From positions 1 through 64,000 of the forward strand of contig NZ_JABWRF020000004.1 in NCBI RefSeq assembly GCF_014268805.2: a DNA stretch of 64,000 nt, read 5' to 3'. Source of the DNA: Pseudomonas farsensis. GTDB taxonomy: Bacteria > Pseudomonadota > Gammaproteobacteria > Pseudomonadales > Pseudomonadaceae. The position numbers and the translations under genes were made by a program. The first letter of the stretch is position 1. Every line of letters begins with the position of its first letter. Below the pieces are notes generated by a model that was not told the DNA's origin, ran no database searches, and saw only the letters and a list, made by a program, of their open reading frames with translations. Of this stretch, positions 7,785-16,463 are shown piece by piece.

Positions 7785-8606
7785 TCAGTCGCCGAACGGG
7801 CCGGCAGCAGTGAAGGCGCCGCCTTGCAGGCGGGCGGTGGCGTCGTCGGCGGCAGCCTGGGGCTGTTGCTCGAGCTGTGTGCGAAAACGCTCCGAGCTGT
7901 CCTGTGGGTTGAAGCCAAGGTGGGCTGCGTAGCGGTTGCTCCACCACAGGTCGCGGTTGGCCGACACGCCATAGACCACGGTGTGGCCAACGTCTTCGGC
8001 CAGCAGGGCGCGCTCCACCAGGTGAGCGAGGTCGGCATAGCTGAGCCAGGTCGACAACATGCGCAGGTTGCGCGGGGCGGGGAACGAGGAGCCGATGCGC
8101 AAACTCACGGTTTCGATGCCATAGCGGTGGTAATAGAAGGTCGCCAGGTCCTCGCCGTAGGCCTTCGACAGCCCGTAGTAGCAGTCCGGGCGGCGCGGGG
8201 AGTGGGCGTCGACCAGTTCGTCCTGCGGGTAGAACCCGGTGACGTGGTTGGAGCTTGCGAAGACCACGCGCTTGATGCCGTGTTTGCGCGCGGCTTCATA
8301 GATATGGAAAGTGCCGACGATATTGGCCTGCAGAATCTCTTCGAACGCACGCTCGGTGGAGATCCCGCCCAGGTGCACGATGGCATCCACGCCTTCTGCC
8401 AGTGCCAGCACGCCGGCCTTGTCGGCCAGGTTGCAGCTGATGACTTGTTCATGGTCGCCGGCAGGTGGCGCCATGGCGCTGATGTCAGAGGCGCGCACCA
8501 CATTGGCGTGGGCCTGCAACGCTTCACGCAGAATTTGCCCAAGGCCGCCGGCAGCGCCAGTCAGCAGCAGGCAGTTGAAGGGTTTTGCAGTGGGAGTCTG
8601 GGGCAC
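7785..8606 (-). CDS. udh: Uronate dehydrogenase
   Basis: Udh oxidises D-galacturonate or D-glucuronate with NAD+ to the 1,5-aldarolactone, the first step of the oxidative uronate pathway. The 273-residue SDR-type protein carries TGAAGGLG (16-23) and the catalytic YYGLSK (Tyr144, Lys148). It also has the family segments FASSNHVTGFY, RIGSSFP and WWSNR seen in the characterised P. putida and Agrobacterium enzymes. The lactonase follows directly downstream, the pair forming the route to galactarate. It lies downstream of the porin gene, separated by a hairpin that may partly terminate transcription. Confidence 0.92.
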   Translation of the reverse strand: MPQTPTAKPFNCLLLTGAAGGLGQILREALQAHANVVRASDISAMAPPAGDHEQVISCNLADKAGVLALAEGVDAIVHLGGISTERAFEEILQANIVGTFHIYEAARKHGIKRVVFASSNHVTGFYPQDELVDAHSPRRPDCYYGLSKAYGEDLATFYYHRYGIETVSLRIGSSFPAPRNLRMLSTWLSYADLAHLVERALLAEDVGHTVVYGVSANRDLWWSNRYAAHLGFNPQDSSERFRTQLEQQPQAAADDATARLQGGAFTAAGPFGD

Positions 8607-8637
8607 GGTAAAACCTTGTCATTAATTGAAAGAACAA

Positions 8638-8665
8638 CACCGGGCACGTTTCAAGTTGCCCGGTG
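8638..8665 (-). terminator. Hairpin after porin gene
   Basis: CACCGGGCA (8638-8646) pairs with TGCCCGGTG (8657-8665) around a 10-base loop. On the minus strand it is followed by TTGTTCTTT. It sits just past the porin stop and before udh, so it could be a terminator or an attenuator that lowers udh and lactonase expression relative to the porin. Confidence 0.6.
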
Positions 8666-8673
8666 ACGGTGGC

Positions 8674-9399
8674 TTACATGAAGTTGTACTGCACCCCGAT
8701 ACGCCAGCGAGCCTGGCGGTCATCGGTGGTGGAGTTGACTTTGATATCCCCCACTTCCATGAACGGCGCCCATGCTTTGTTGAGCTTGTACTTGACGATC
8801 AAGTTCTGCTCGTAGTCGCTTTTCTTGTTGTCGTAGCGGATATAGTCGGTATCGAAGTAGATGTACTGATACTCGAAGGCCCAAGGGCCTTTGGGGGTAT
8901 AGCCGAGCCAGCCTTCCAGGCGCGTAGTGTTCTGGTTGTCCTTGGCGCGGTCATCTTTGCTGCGGTCGATCTGGTCGCGGTCCAGGCTACGTGCGTCGTG
9001 GCGCACGCGGGTGGCGACGTACCAGGTGTCGCTGATCTTGTAGTTGTACTTCAGGCCGAACTTGTAAGTGGTCGCATCCTTGGAGCTGTCCATCTGGAAG
9101 GCGGGGGTCAGCGTCGACTTGGGGCTCAACTTGTAGTTGTAGTCCACAGTGAATTCATGGCCATTGTTGACAATGTTGTCGTACGCGACGTCTTCCCGGT
9201 CGCCGGCAGTCTTGTATTTGATCTCGGCGGCAAAGCCCAGCCCATTATCCTTGCGGTAATTGAGCTTGATGCGGTCGGAGTGAATGCTGTCGTCTTCGGT
9301 AAAACCGTGTCGGTAGTTGATGCTGGCCGAGTCTGCGCAAGCGTAGAAGGACAGGCCGAGCGTACTGACGGCAATGAGGCGGCGGAGTGTGTTGTTCAT
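8674..9399 (-). CDS. Oligogalacturonate-specific porin, KdgM family
   Basis: This is a 241-residue outer-membrane beta-barrel protein. A signal peptide (residues 1-22, ending ACA) is followed by SINYRHGF, and the chain ends in the aromatic outer-membrane signature GVQYNFM. The spaced short amphipathic strands with charged, Arg/Lys/Asp-rich loops match KdgM, the 12-strand porin that admits acidic oligogalacturonides. It is divergent from the dehydratase/ABC operon, and the GH28 enzyme of the same locus would supply its substrates. An RBS-like AGAAGA precedes the ATG. Confidence 0.85.
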   Translation of the reverse strand: MNNTLRRLIAVSTLGLSFYACADSASINYRHGFTEDDSIHSDRIKLNYRKDNGLGFAAEIKYKTAGDREDVAYDNIVNNGHEFTVDYNYKLSPKSTLTPAFQMDSSKDATTYKFGLKYNYKISDTWYVATRVRHDARSLDRDQIDRSKDDRAKDNQNTTRLEGWLGYTPKGPWAFEYQYIYFDTDYIRYDNKKSDYEQNLIVKYKLNKAWAPFMEVGDIKVNSTTDDRQARWRIGVQYNFM

Positions 9400-9745
9400 G
9401 CGATCTTCTTTTTTTGTTTTTGTTGAGGACGTTATGAGGCGTGTGGCGAAGGGTGTCGGTGTGGGTGAGGTCGCTCCGTGATTTTTCGAATAAGTTATCG
9501 TACGACTTTGCGGCTGTCTACGATTTCTTTGAATGTTGTCTGATCACTTGGAGTGATGGCTCTAGAATAAGCATTTCGAGTGCTGTGTGGTCTGGTGATT
9601 GTGGGTGTCGAACGCTGTGTAGCACAAAAATACGGCCTCTAAATCAGTTTTAAAGAGGTGCTTTTCAAAAGTTGTATGATGACGTAGGATCCTTCCCAGA
9701 GCGTGACTCCCTCGCCACAAATCCAATAAGAAGGCACAGACGTCC
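9400..9745. promoter_or_regulatory. Divergent promoter region between porin and dehydratase genes
   Basis: This 346-bp AT-richer stretch has no credible gene. It contains the perfect 8-bp palindrome TCGTACGA at 9498-9505 and a GTTGTATGATGACGTA element near 9671-9686, both plausible half-sites for the GntR/FadR regulators encoded at the far end of the locus. I could not define a confident -35/-10 pair for either direction. Confidence 0.45.
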
Positions 9746-10900
9746 ATGATCATCACCGCTGTAAACGTGCAGATTTTTTCCTACCCCACACGCCGCGCCG
9801 TAGACAGCGCCGGCCATGCCCACCCCGGCGACGTGACCCAGGCCAAGATGGCGCTGCTGCGCATTCGTACCGAATGCGGCCACGAAGGCTACGCGTTGGG
9901 CGCCCCCGAACTGATCCGCCCCTATGTCCTCGACAACTTCGTGCGCAAGGTACTGGTTGGCGCCAACGCCTTCGACCGCGAAAAAATCTGGCATGACCTG
10001 GCGCACTGGCAGCGTGGCAGCGCCAGCCAGCTCACCGACCGCGCCCTGGCGCTGGTGGAGCAGGCACTGTGGGACTGGGCCGGGCGCAAGCTCGGCGTGC
10101 CGGTGCACAAGTTGATTGGCGGCTACCGCGATAAGGTGCCGGCCTATGGTTCCACCATGTGCGGCGATGAGCTGCCGGGCGGGCTGTCTACCCCTGAGGA
10201 ATACGGCCGCTTCGCCGAAACTCTGGTCAAGCGCGGCTATAAAGCCATCAAGCTGCACACCTGGATGCCGCCGGTGTCGTTCGCCCCAAGCGTGGCCATG
10301 GATATCAAGGCCTGCGCCGCAGTGCGCGAGGCGGTTGGCCCGGACATCGCACTGATGATCGACGGCTACCACTGGTACAGCCGCACCGAAGCGCTGACCA
10401 TCGGCCGGGCCCTGGAAAAGCTCGACTTCGCCTGGTTCGAAGAACCCATGATGGAAGACTCCGCCGAGAGCTACGCCTGGCTTGCCGGCCAGCTGGATAT
10501 CCCGGTGCTGGGCCCGGAAAGCCTGGGTGGCAAGCACCTGAGCCGGGCCAGCTGGGTGAAGAACGATGTCTGCGATATCCTCCGTGCCGGGGTGGCCGGG
10601 GTGGGGGGTATCGCGCCGTGCCTGAAGGTTGCGCACATGGCCGAATCATTCGGCATGGATTGCGAAATCCACGGCAACGGGGCGGCGAACCTTGCCGTGG
10701 TCGGCGCCATCAAGAACTGCACTTGGTACGAGCGCGGCCTATTGCACCCATTCCTCGACTACGACGAGGTGCCGGCCTACCTCAAGCGCCTGGTCGACCC
10801 GATGGACCAGGACGGTTTCGTGCACCTGTCGAGCCTGCCGGGCCTGGGTGAAGACATCGACTTCGACTACGTCGAGACCAATACGCTGCAGAGCTTCTGA
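9746..10900 (+). CDS. Enolase-superfamily dehydratase (probable galactarate/aldarate dehydratase)
   Basis: This 384-residue protein belongs to the mandelate-racemase/muconate-lactonizing group of the enolase superfamily. Visible are the second-strand acid/base motif Lys169-Leu-His171 (KLHTW), the Mg2+ ligands Asp206 (MIDGYHW), Glu232 (WFEEP) and Glu258 (GPES), and the general base His309 (EIHGNG). From context it should dehydrate galactarate, formed by Udh plus the lactonase, to a keto-deoxy-aldarate. The KxH rather than the KxK seen in classical glucarate dehydratases means the exact substrate is not certain. It heads the transporter operon. Confidence 0.85.
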   Translation: MIITAVNVQIFSYPTRRAVDSAGHAHPGDVTQAKMALLRIRTECGHEGYALGAPELIRPYVLDNFVRKVLVGANAFDREKIWHDLAHWQRGSASQLTDRALALVEQALWDWAGRKLGVPVHKLIGGYRDKVPAYGSTMCGDELPGGLSTPEEYGRFAETLVKRGYKAIKLHTWMPPVSFAPSVAMDIKACAAVREAVGPDIALMIDGYHWYSRTEALTIGRALEKLDFAWFEEPMMEDSAESYAWLAGQLDIPVLGPESLGGKHLSRASWVKNDVCDILRAGVAGVGGIAPCLKVAHMAESFGMDCEIHGNGAANLAVVGAIKNCTWYERGLLHPFLDYDEVPAYLKRLVDPMDQDGFVHLSSLPGLGEDIDFDYVETNTLQSF

Positions 10901-10910
10901 TTCGTGTCAT

Positions 10911-10936
10911 GGCGGTGCGCGGGTTCGCGCACCGCC
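10911..10936 (+). other. Perfect intercistronic hairpin
   Basis: GGCGGTGCGCG and CGCGCACCGCC form an 11-bp stem with a 4-base loop just after the dehydratase stop, without a T-run. It may protect or process mRNA so that the binding-protein gene downstream is made in excess. Confidence 0.6.
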
Positions 10937-10970
10937 CGAGAGTCCAATAACTATAAAAAGGCTATCTCAC

Positions 10971-12581
10971 ATGAGCGTTCTTCCCACAGTCTGGGCGGGG
11001 GTCCTGGCCGCATCGCTGGCGCTGGCCCCGGTCTCTGCTGCATTCGCCAAAACCCCGGCCGACCAGCTGATCGTCGGCATGAGCATGATCAACCTGTTGT
11101 CCCTGGACCCGGCTGCCGCTACCGGGCTGGATGTCTCGGAGGTCAACGCCAACCTTTACGACATGCTGCTGGTGCAGGATGTGCGCCAGCCCGACAAGCT
11201 GGTGCCGGCGCTGGCCGAAAGCTGGCAGGTCAGCGACGACCGCAAGACCTTGACCTTCAAGCTGCGCCAGGGCGTCAAGTTCCAGTCCGGGAACCCGCTG
11301 ACTGCCGAAGACGTCGCCTGGTCGCTGCAGCGTGTGCTCAAGCTCAACCTGGCCCTGGCTTCGACCTGGAAAGCCTACGGCTTCACCGCAGGCAACGCCG
11401 CGCAAACCCTGCGCGCCGTCGACGAGCACACCTTCGTGGTCGAGCTGCCGCGCCCAACCGACCCGCAACTGGTGCTCAACACCCTGGCCACCTCGCCCAG
11501 CGCGTTCATCCTCGACCGCAAAGTGGTGCAGCAGCACCAGAAGGGCGATGACATGGGCGGCGCCTGGCTGACCACCCACGCCGCCGGCAGCGGGCCGTTC
11601 ATCCTCAAGGACTGGCGCGCCAACGACGTCATCCTGATGAACCGTTTCGACGGCTACTGGGGCGGCCCGGCCAAGCTCAAGCGCATTGTCATGCGCAACA
11701 TGACCGAGTCGCAGTCGCTGCGCCTGATGGTCGAGCGCGGCGACCTGGACCTGGCCAAGGGCATGTCGGCGCCCGATATCGAAGCGCTGGAGAAGTCAGA
11801 CAACGTTCGCACCCAGACTGTACAGCGCGGCACCTTGTATTACGTGGCGCTGAGCGTAAAGAACAAGCCCTATGACGATGTGCGGGTGCGCAAGGCCGTG
11901 CGCTCGCTGATCGACTATCAAGGCATCAACCAAACCGTGATGCCGCACTATGGCCAGCTTAACCAGCGCCCGCTGCCGCTTGGCCTGCCGGCGCGCCTGG
12001 ATGACCCGGGTTACACGCTGAACGTCGCCGAGGCGAAAAAACTGCTGGCTGAGGCCGGCTACCCGAACGGTTTCAAGACCACCATTCGGGTGCTCACAGA
12101 GCCGCCGTTCATCAATATTGCCTCCAGCCTGCAATCGACCCTGGCCCAGGCCGGCATCCAGGCCACCATCGTTACTGGCACCGGCAACCAGATCTACGGC
12201 GCCATGCGCGAACGCAGCTTCGACATGCTGGTCGGGCGTGGCGGCGGCGGGGCCGAGCGCCATCCGCATTCGAGCCTGCGCACCCTGGTGTACAACCCGG
12301 ACAACCGCGACGAAGCCAAGCTGAGCAACTTCCAGGGCTGGCGCACCTCGTTCTACAGCCCGGAGCTGAACAGCCTGATCGAGCAGGCTGAGGTCGAGCC
12401 TGACAAAGCCCGTCAAATGGCCCAGTACCAGCAGATCCAGCAGACCCTGGACACCCAGGTGGGCGCGATTCTGCCGATTTCGCAGATGACCGACACCGTG
12501 GTGCTGTACCACGACGTGCAGGACTACCAGGGCCATACCGCCGCCACCACGCGTTACAAAGACGTCTACAAGTCGCGTTGA
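10971..12581 (+). CDS. ABC transporter substrate-binding protein, family 5 (first copy)
   Basis: This is a 536-residue periplasmic binding protein of the dipeptide/oligopeptide (SBP_bac_5) family. A signal peptide of about 26 residues (ending SAAFA) precedes the mature chain. Family features include LTFKLRQGVKFQSG and LTAEDVAWSL. Family-5 proteins bind peptides but also oligosaccharides; in this locus oligogalacturonides or galacturonate are likely ligands. The ATG at 10971 is the only start giving a signal peptide. It is closely related to the product at 13866-15476, with the same length and collinear motifs, so the two arose by duplication. Confidence 0.9.
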   Translation: MSVLPTVWAGVLAASLALAPVSAAFAKTPADQLIVGMSMINLLSLDPAAATGLDVSEVNANLYDMLLVQDVRQPDKLVPALAESWQVSDDRKTLTFKLRQGVKFQSGNPLTAEDVAWSLQRVLKLNLALASTWKAYGFTAGNAAQTLRAVDEHTFVVELPRPTDPQLVLNTLATSPSAFILDRKVVQQHQKGDDMGGAWLTTHAAGSGPFILKDWRANDVILMNRFDGYWGGPAKLKRIVMRNMTESQSLRLMVERGDLDLAKGMSAPDIEALEKSDNVRTQTVQRGTLYYVALSVKNKPYDDVRVRKAVRSLIDYQGINQTVMPHYGQLNQRPLPLGLPARLDDPGYTLNVAEAKKLLAEAGYPNGFKTTIRVLTEPPFINIASSLQSTLAQAGIQATIVTGTGNQIYGAMRERSFDMLVGRGGGGAERHPHSSLRTLVYNPDNRDEAKLSNFQGWRTSFYSPELNSLIEQAEVEPDKARQMAQYQQIQQTLDTQVGAILPISQMTDTVVLYHDVQDYQGHTAATTRYKDVYKSR

Positions 12582-12632
12582 GGGGTCGGGGCTCGCCCCG
12601 CACCCCGGTGACCGCTTTTTCAGGAGCCCGTT

Positions 12633-13670
12633 ATGTTTGCTTCGACTGCCTCTGTGCTGGGTACTCGCGTGTCAGGTACCGCCCGCAGGGCCGGCACGGT
12701 CATGGTGACCCTGCTTGGCCTGCTGGCGCTGACCTTTTTCATTGGCCGGGTGATGCCGCTGGACCCGGTGCTGGCTGTGGTCGGCCCCGACGCCGATAGC
12801 TCCACCTACGACCAGGTGTACCGGGCCATGGGCCTGGACAAGCCGATCTGGACCCAGTTCGGCCTGTACCTGAATGACCTGCTGCACGGCGATTTTGGCA
12901 ACGCGCTGCTGACTGGCCACCCGGTGCTGGATGACATCAGGCGAGTCTTCCCGGCCACCATCGAGCTGGCCACCCTGGCGATTCTGTTCGGTGTGCTGAT
13001 CGGCCTGCCGCTGGGTGTGGTCGCAGCCAGTAACCAGGGGCGAATTGGCGACCATGTGGCGCGGGTCATCACCTTGTTTGGCTACTCCACGCCGATTTTC
13101 TGGGTCGGCATGATGGGCCTTCTGGTGTTCTACGCCTGGCTCGGTTGGGCAGGCGGGGCAGGGCGCATCGACCTTGCCTATGACGGCATGGTCGATGAGG
13201 TCACCGGCCTGTTGCTGATCGACACTGCGCTTGCCCGCGATTGGGATGCCTTCAGCAGCGCGCTGCGCCATATCGTGCTGCCGGCGCTGATTCTGGGCCT
13301 CAATTCGGTGGCTTACATCAGCCGCATGACCCGCAGCTTCATGCTCGAACAGCTGTCCCAGGAATACATCATCACCGCACGGGTCAAGGGCCTGTCGCGC
13401 CGCCAGGTGGTGTGGAACCACGCGTTTCGCAACATCCTCGTGCAGTTGCTGACTGTGGTCGCCCTGGCCTACGGCTCGCTGCTCGAAGGTGCGGTGCTGA
13501 TCGAAACCGTCTTTGCCTGGCCGGGCTTCGGCCAGTACCTGACCAGCAGCCTGATGCTTGGCGACATGAACGCGGTGATGGGCTGCGTGCTGGTGATCGG
13601 CCTGATCTTCGTGGCGCTGAACCTCATCAGCGACGCCCTGTACAAGGTCTTCGACCCAAGAACCCGCTGA
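12633..13670 (+). CDS. ABC transporter permease, DppB-like
   Basis: This 345-residue inner-membrane permease has an N-terminal segment MVTLLGLLALTFFIGRVMPL, five further hydrophobic segments, and the cytoplasmic EAA loop (EYIITARVKGLSRRQVVW) that contacts the ATPases. It is of the BPD_transp_1 type seen in dipeptide/nickel importers. It pairs with the DppC-like permease at 15532. The gene lies between the two binding-protein genes. Confidence 0.92.
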   Translation: MFASTASVLGTRVSGTARRAGTVMVTLLGLLALTFFIGRVMPLDPVLAVVGPDADSSTYDQVYRAMGLDKPIWTQFGLYLNDLLHGDFGNALLTGHPVLDDIRRVFPATIELATLAILFGVLIGLPLGVVAASNQGRIGDHVARVITLFGYSTPIFWVGMMGLLVFYAWLGWAGGAGRIDLAYDGMVDEVTGLLLIDTALARDWDAFSSALRHIVLPALILGLNSVAYISRMTRSFMLEQLSQEYIITARVKGLSRRQVVWNHAFRNILVQLLTVVALAYGSLLEGAVLIETVFAWPGFGQYLTSSLMLGDMNAVMGCVLVIGLIFVALNLISDALYKVFDPRTR

Positions 13671-13701
13671 CGGATCGGGGTTGCCCTGTAGGAAGCTGGA
13701 T

Positions 13702-13780
13702 AGCGTGGGAGCGGGCTTGCCCCGCGATAGCGGTGGTGAAGGTGACAGGAGTCATCGCGGGGCAAGCCCGCTCCCACGCT
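13702..13780. repeat. REP inverted repeat inside ABC operon
   Basis: Perfect 27-base arms lie at 13702-13728 and 13754-13780 (core GCGGGCTTGCCCCGCG). The element lies between the permease and the second binding-protein gene. It could stabilise upstream mRNA or cut transcription between the two halves of the operon. Confidence 0.92.
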
Positions 13781-13865
13781 AACCGGTCAACGTTGATGCT
13801 ATCGGCCTGGTGCCGTGAAGGGGCGCAAAGCGGCGCCCACTGAATAATAAAAAAAGGATGCCCAC

Positions 13866-15476
13866 ATGAAGTCAATATTCCCGCCGCTGCGCACCGCCTT
13901 GCTCGGCACTGCGCTGCTGCTCGGCCCGCTGGCCGCCGTGCAGGCGAAAACCCCGGCCGATCAGCTGATCGTCGGCATGAGCATGGTCAACCTGTTCTCC
14001 ATCGACCCGGCCAACGCGCCGGGCCTGGATGCCTCGGGGGTCAATGCCAACCTGTACGACACCCTGATCAAGCGCGACAACGGCAGCCCCGACAAGCACC
14101 TCGGGCAACTGGCCGAGCGCTGGACGGTGAGCGACGACGGCAAGCAGATCACCTTTTACCTGCGCCCCGACGTCAAGTTCCACTCCGGCAACTTGCTCAC
14201 CGCCGAAGACGTCGCCTGGTCGCTGTACCGGGTAATGAAACTCAACTACGGCCTGGCCACCACCTGGAAGGCCTATGGCTACAGCAGCGAAAACATCCAG
14301 CAACTGATCCGCGTCGTGGACGCCCATACCCTGGTGGTGGAGCTGCCGCAGCCGACCGACCCATTGCTGGTGATCGACTCGCTGGCGGTATCGCCAAGCG
14401 CCGTGGTGGTGGACCGCCAACAGGTGCTCAAGCATGAGAAGAACGGCGACCTCGGGGCGGCGTGGCTGGTCACCAACGAAGCCGGCAGCGGCCCGTTCAC
14501 CTTGAGCAAATGGAGCGCCAACGATGCGCTGGTGATGACCCGTTTCGACGGCTACTGGGCCGGCCCCGCCAAGATGAAGCGGGTGCTGGTGCGGCACATG
14601 ACCGAGTCGCAGTCGCTGCGCCTGATGCTCGAACGGGGCGACCTGGACCTTGCCTACGGCATGGCGGCGCCCGACATCAAGGCCATCGAAAGCTCGGACA
14701 AGCTGCAGGTGCAGGCGCTGCAACGCGGCACCATGTACTACGTGGCCATGAGCATGAAACAGCCCGAGTTCGCCAACCAGAAAGTCCGCGAAGCGGTGCG
14801 CAACCTGATCGACTACAAGGGCCTCGACGAGCAGGTCATGCCGCACTACGGCAAGCTCAACCAGCAGCCGATGCAGCTTGGGCTCCAGGCGCGCCTGCCG
14901 GACCCTGGCTACAAGATGGATGTCGCCAAGGCCAAGGCATTGCTGGCCGAAGCCGGCTATCCGCAGGGCTTCACCACCACCATCCGCACGCTGTCCGAGC
15001 CGCCATTCATCGATATTGCCGCACGCATGCAGTCGACCCTGGCCGAAGGTGGCATCAAGGCGCAAATCATCACCGGCACCGGTAACCAGGTGTACGGCGC
15101 CATGCGCGCACGCAACTTCGACATGATCGTTGCCCGCGGCGCCGAGCGCTATCCGCACCCGTACTTCAGTCTGCGCACGTTCGTGTACAACCCCGACAAC
15201 AGCGACAGCGCCGGGTTGCCCAACTTCCAGGGCTGGCGCGCCTCGTTCTACAGCCCACAGCTCAACACCTTGATCGACCAGGCCGGCGTCGAACGGGACG
15301 CCGGCAAGCGCCTGGCGCTGTATCACCAGGCGCAGGAGCTGTACGACAAGCAGGTCGGGCCGATCATGGTGGTGTCGCAGATGACCGACACCGCGGTGAG
15401 TGCCGTCGACATCAAGGGCTTTACCGGCGATGACGCCGAGGCCACCCGTTACCTGGGCGTCTACAAGCAGCGCTGA
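13866..15476 (+). CDS. ABC transporter substrate-binding protein, family 5 (second copy)
   Basis: This 536-residue periplasmic protein has a 27-residue signal peptide (ending AAVQA) and then KTPADQLIVGMSM, nearly identical to the first copy. The two share long identical runs such as MTESQSLRLM and the C-terminal MTDT motif, and the same overall length. Differences cluster in loops, consistent with distinct ligand preferences (for example chain length of oligogalacturonides). The permease and ATPase genes downstream complete one importer that both binding proteins presumably share. Confidence 0.9.
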   Translation: MKSIFPPLRTALLGTALLLGPLAAVQAKTPADQLIVGMSMVNLFSIDPANAPGLDASGVNANLYDTLIKRDNGSPDKHLGQLAERWTVSDDGKQITFYLRPDVKFHSGNLLTAEDVAWSLYRVMKLNYGLATTWKAYGYSSENIQQLIRVVDAHTLVVELPQPTDPLLVIDSLAVSPSAVVVDRQQVLKHEKNGDLGAAWLVTNEAGSGPFTLSKWSANDALVMTRFDGYWAGPAKMKRVLVRHMTESQSLRLMLERGDLDLAYGMAAPDIKAIESSDKLQVQALQRGTMYYVAMSMKQPEFANQKVREAVRNLIDYKGLDEQVMPHYGKLNQQPMQLGLQARLPDPGYKMDVAKAKALLAEAGYPQGFTTTIRTLSEPPFIDIAARMQSTLAEGGIKAQIITGTGNQVYGAMRARNFDMIVARGAERYPHPYFSLRTFVYNPDNSDSAGLPNFQGWRASFYSPQLNTLIDQAGVERDAGKRLALYHQAQELYDKQVGPIMVVSQMTDTAVSAVDIKGFTGDDAEATRYLGVYKQR

Positions 15477-15479
15477 GCA

Positions 15480-15510
15480 CCACCGGCGGTGCCTGCGGGC
15501 ACCCCGGTGG
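15480..15510 (+). other. Intercistronic hairpin after second binding-protein gene
   Basis: CCACCGGCGGTGCC and GGGCACCCCGGTGG form an imperfect 14-bp stem with a 3-base loop and no T-run. It is placed as expected for an mRNA stability element that keeps binding-protein transcripts more abundant than those of the permease and ATPases. Confidence 0.55.
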
Positions 15511-15531
15511 CCATGATTTCACCTTGAGAAC

Positions 15532-16452
15532 ATGCCGATGATTGCCAACATGTCTTCTACCGAAACTGCCGCCAAGCGGCCGCAGGATACACCCAGCTCA
15601 AGCCTTGAGGCGCTGGGCAAGAGCAGCCTGCGCGTATTGCGCCTGCTGGTGCGCAACCCGATGACCCTGGCCGGTTTGCTGGTGGCCCTGCTGCTGATCG
15701 TGGTCGCCGCCTTCGCGCCGTGGATCGCCACCCACGACCCGGTGGTGCAGAACCTTGCCAACGCGCTGCAAGCCCCGGGCGCTGCGCACTGGTTCGGCAC
15801 CGACGAATATGGCCGCGACATCTTCAGCCGGCTGGTCTATGGCGCCCGCATCACCCTTTACATCATTGCCCTGGTGACCATCATCGTCGGCCCCATCGGG
15901 CTGTTCATCGGCACCGTCTCGGGCTATTTCGGCGGCGTCATCGACACTGTGTTCATGCGCATCACCGACATCTTCATCTCGTTCCCAAGCCTGGTGCTGG
16001 CGCTGGCGTTCATTGCGGCCCTTGGCCCTGGCCTGGAACATGCCGTGGTGGCCATCGCGCTGACCTCCTGGCCGCCAATCGCGCGCCTGGCGCGGGCCGA
16101 AACCCTGTCGCTGCGCAAGGCCGATTTTGTCGTGGCGGTAGAGCTGCAAGGCGCATCGTCGAGCCGCATCATCCTTCGCCACATCGTGCCGATGTGCCTG
16201 TCGTCGGTGATCATCCGCCTGACCATGAACATGGCCGGCATCATCCTCACCGCCGCCGCCCTGGGCTTTCTCGGCCTCGGCGCGCAGGCACCGCTGCCGG
16301 AGTGGGGCGCGATGATCTCCACCGGCCGGCGCTACATGCTCGAGTGCTGGTGGCTGGTGGCAGTCCCCGGGGCTGCGATCATGCTGGTGAGCCTGGCGTT
16401 CAACCTGCTGGGCGATGGCCTGCGGGACATTCTCGACCCGCGTAGCGAATAA
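15532..16452 (+). CDS. ABC transporter permease, DppC-like
   Basis: This 306-residue permease has the OppC-type N-terminal segment (NPMTLAGLLVALLLIVVAAFAPW), the conserved HWFGTDEYGRDIFSRL, six membrane segments, and a C-terminus FNLLGDGLRDILDPR typical of DppC. The ATG at 15532 gives a 24-residue hydrophilic leader; ATGs at 15538 and 15550 are alternatives because the ribosome site is weak. It is the partner of the DppB-like permease. Confidence 0.93.
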   Translation: MPMIANMSSTETAAKRPQDTPSSSLEALGKSSLRVLRLLVRNPMTLAGLLVALLLIVVAAFAPWIATHDPVVQNLANALQAPGAAHWFGTDEYGRDIFSRLVYGARITLYIIALVTIIVGPIGLFIGTVSGYFGGVIDTVFMRITDIFISFPSLVLALAFIAALGPGLEHAVVAIALTSWPPIARLARAETLSLRKADFVVAVELQGASSSRIILRHIVPMCLSSVIIRLTMNMAGIILTAAALGFLGLGAQAPLPEWGAMISTGRRYMLECWWLVAVPGAAIMLVSLAFNLLGDGLRDILDPRSE

Positions 16453-16463
16453 CCGGAGGCCCT

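Noticed and set aside
13872..15326. 484-residue open frame antisense to the second binding-protein gene
   Set aside because: Shadow frame. The plus strand has a signal peptide and family-5 motifs and is paralogous to the first copy.
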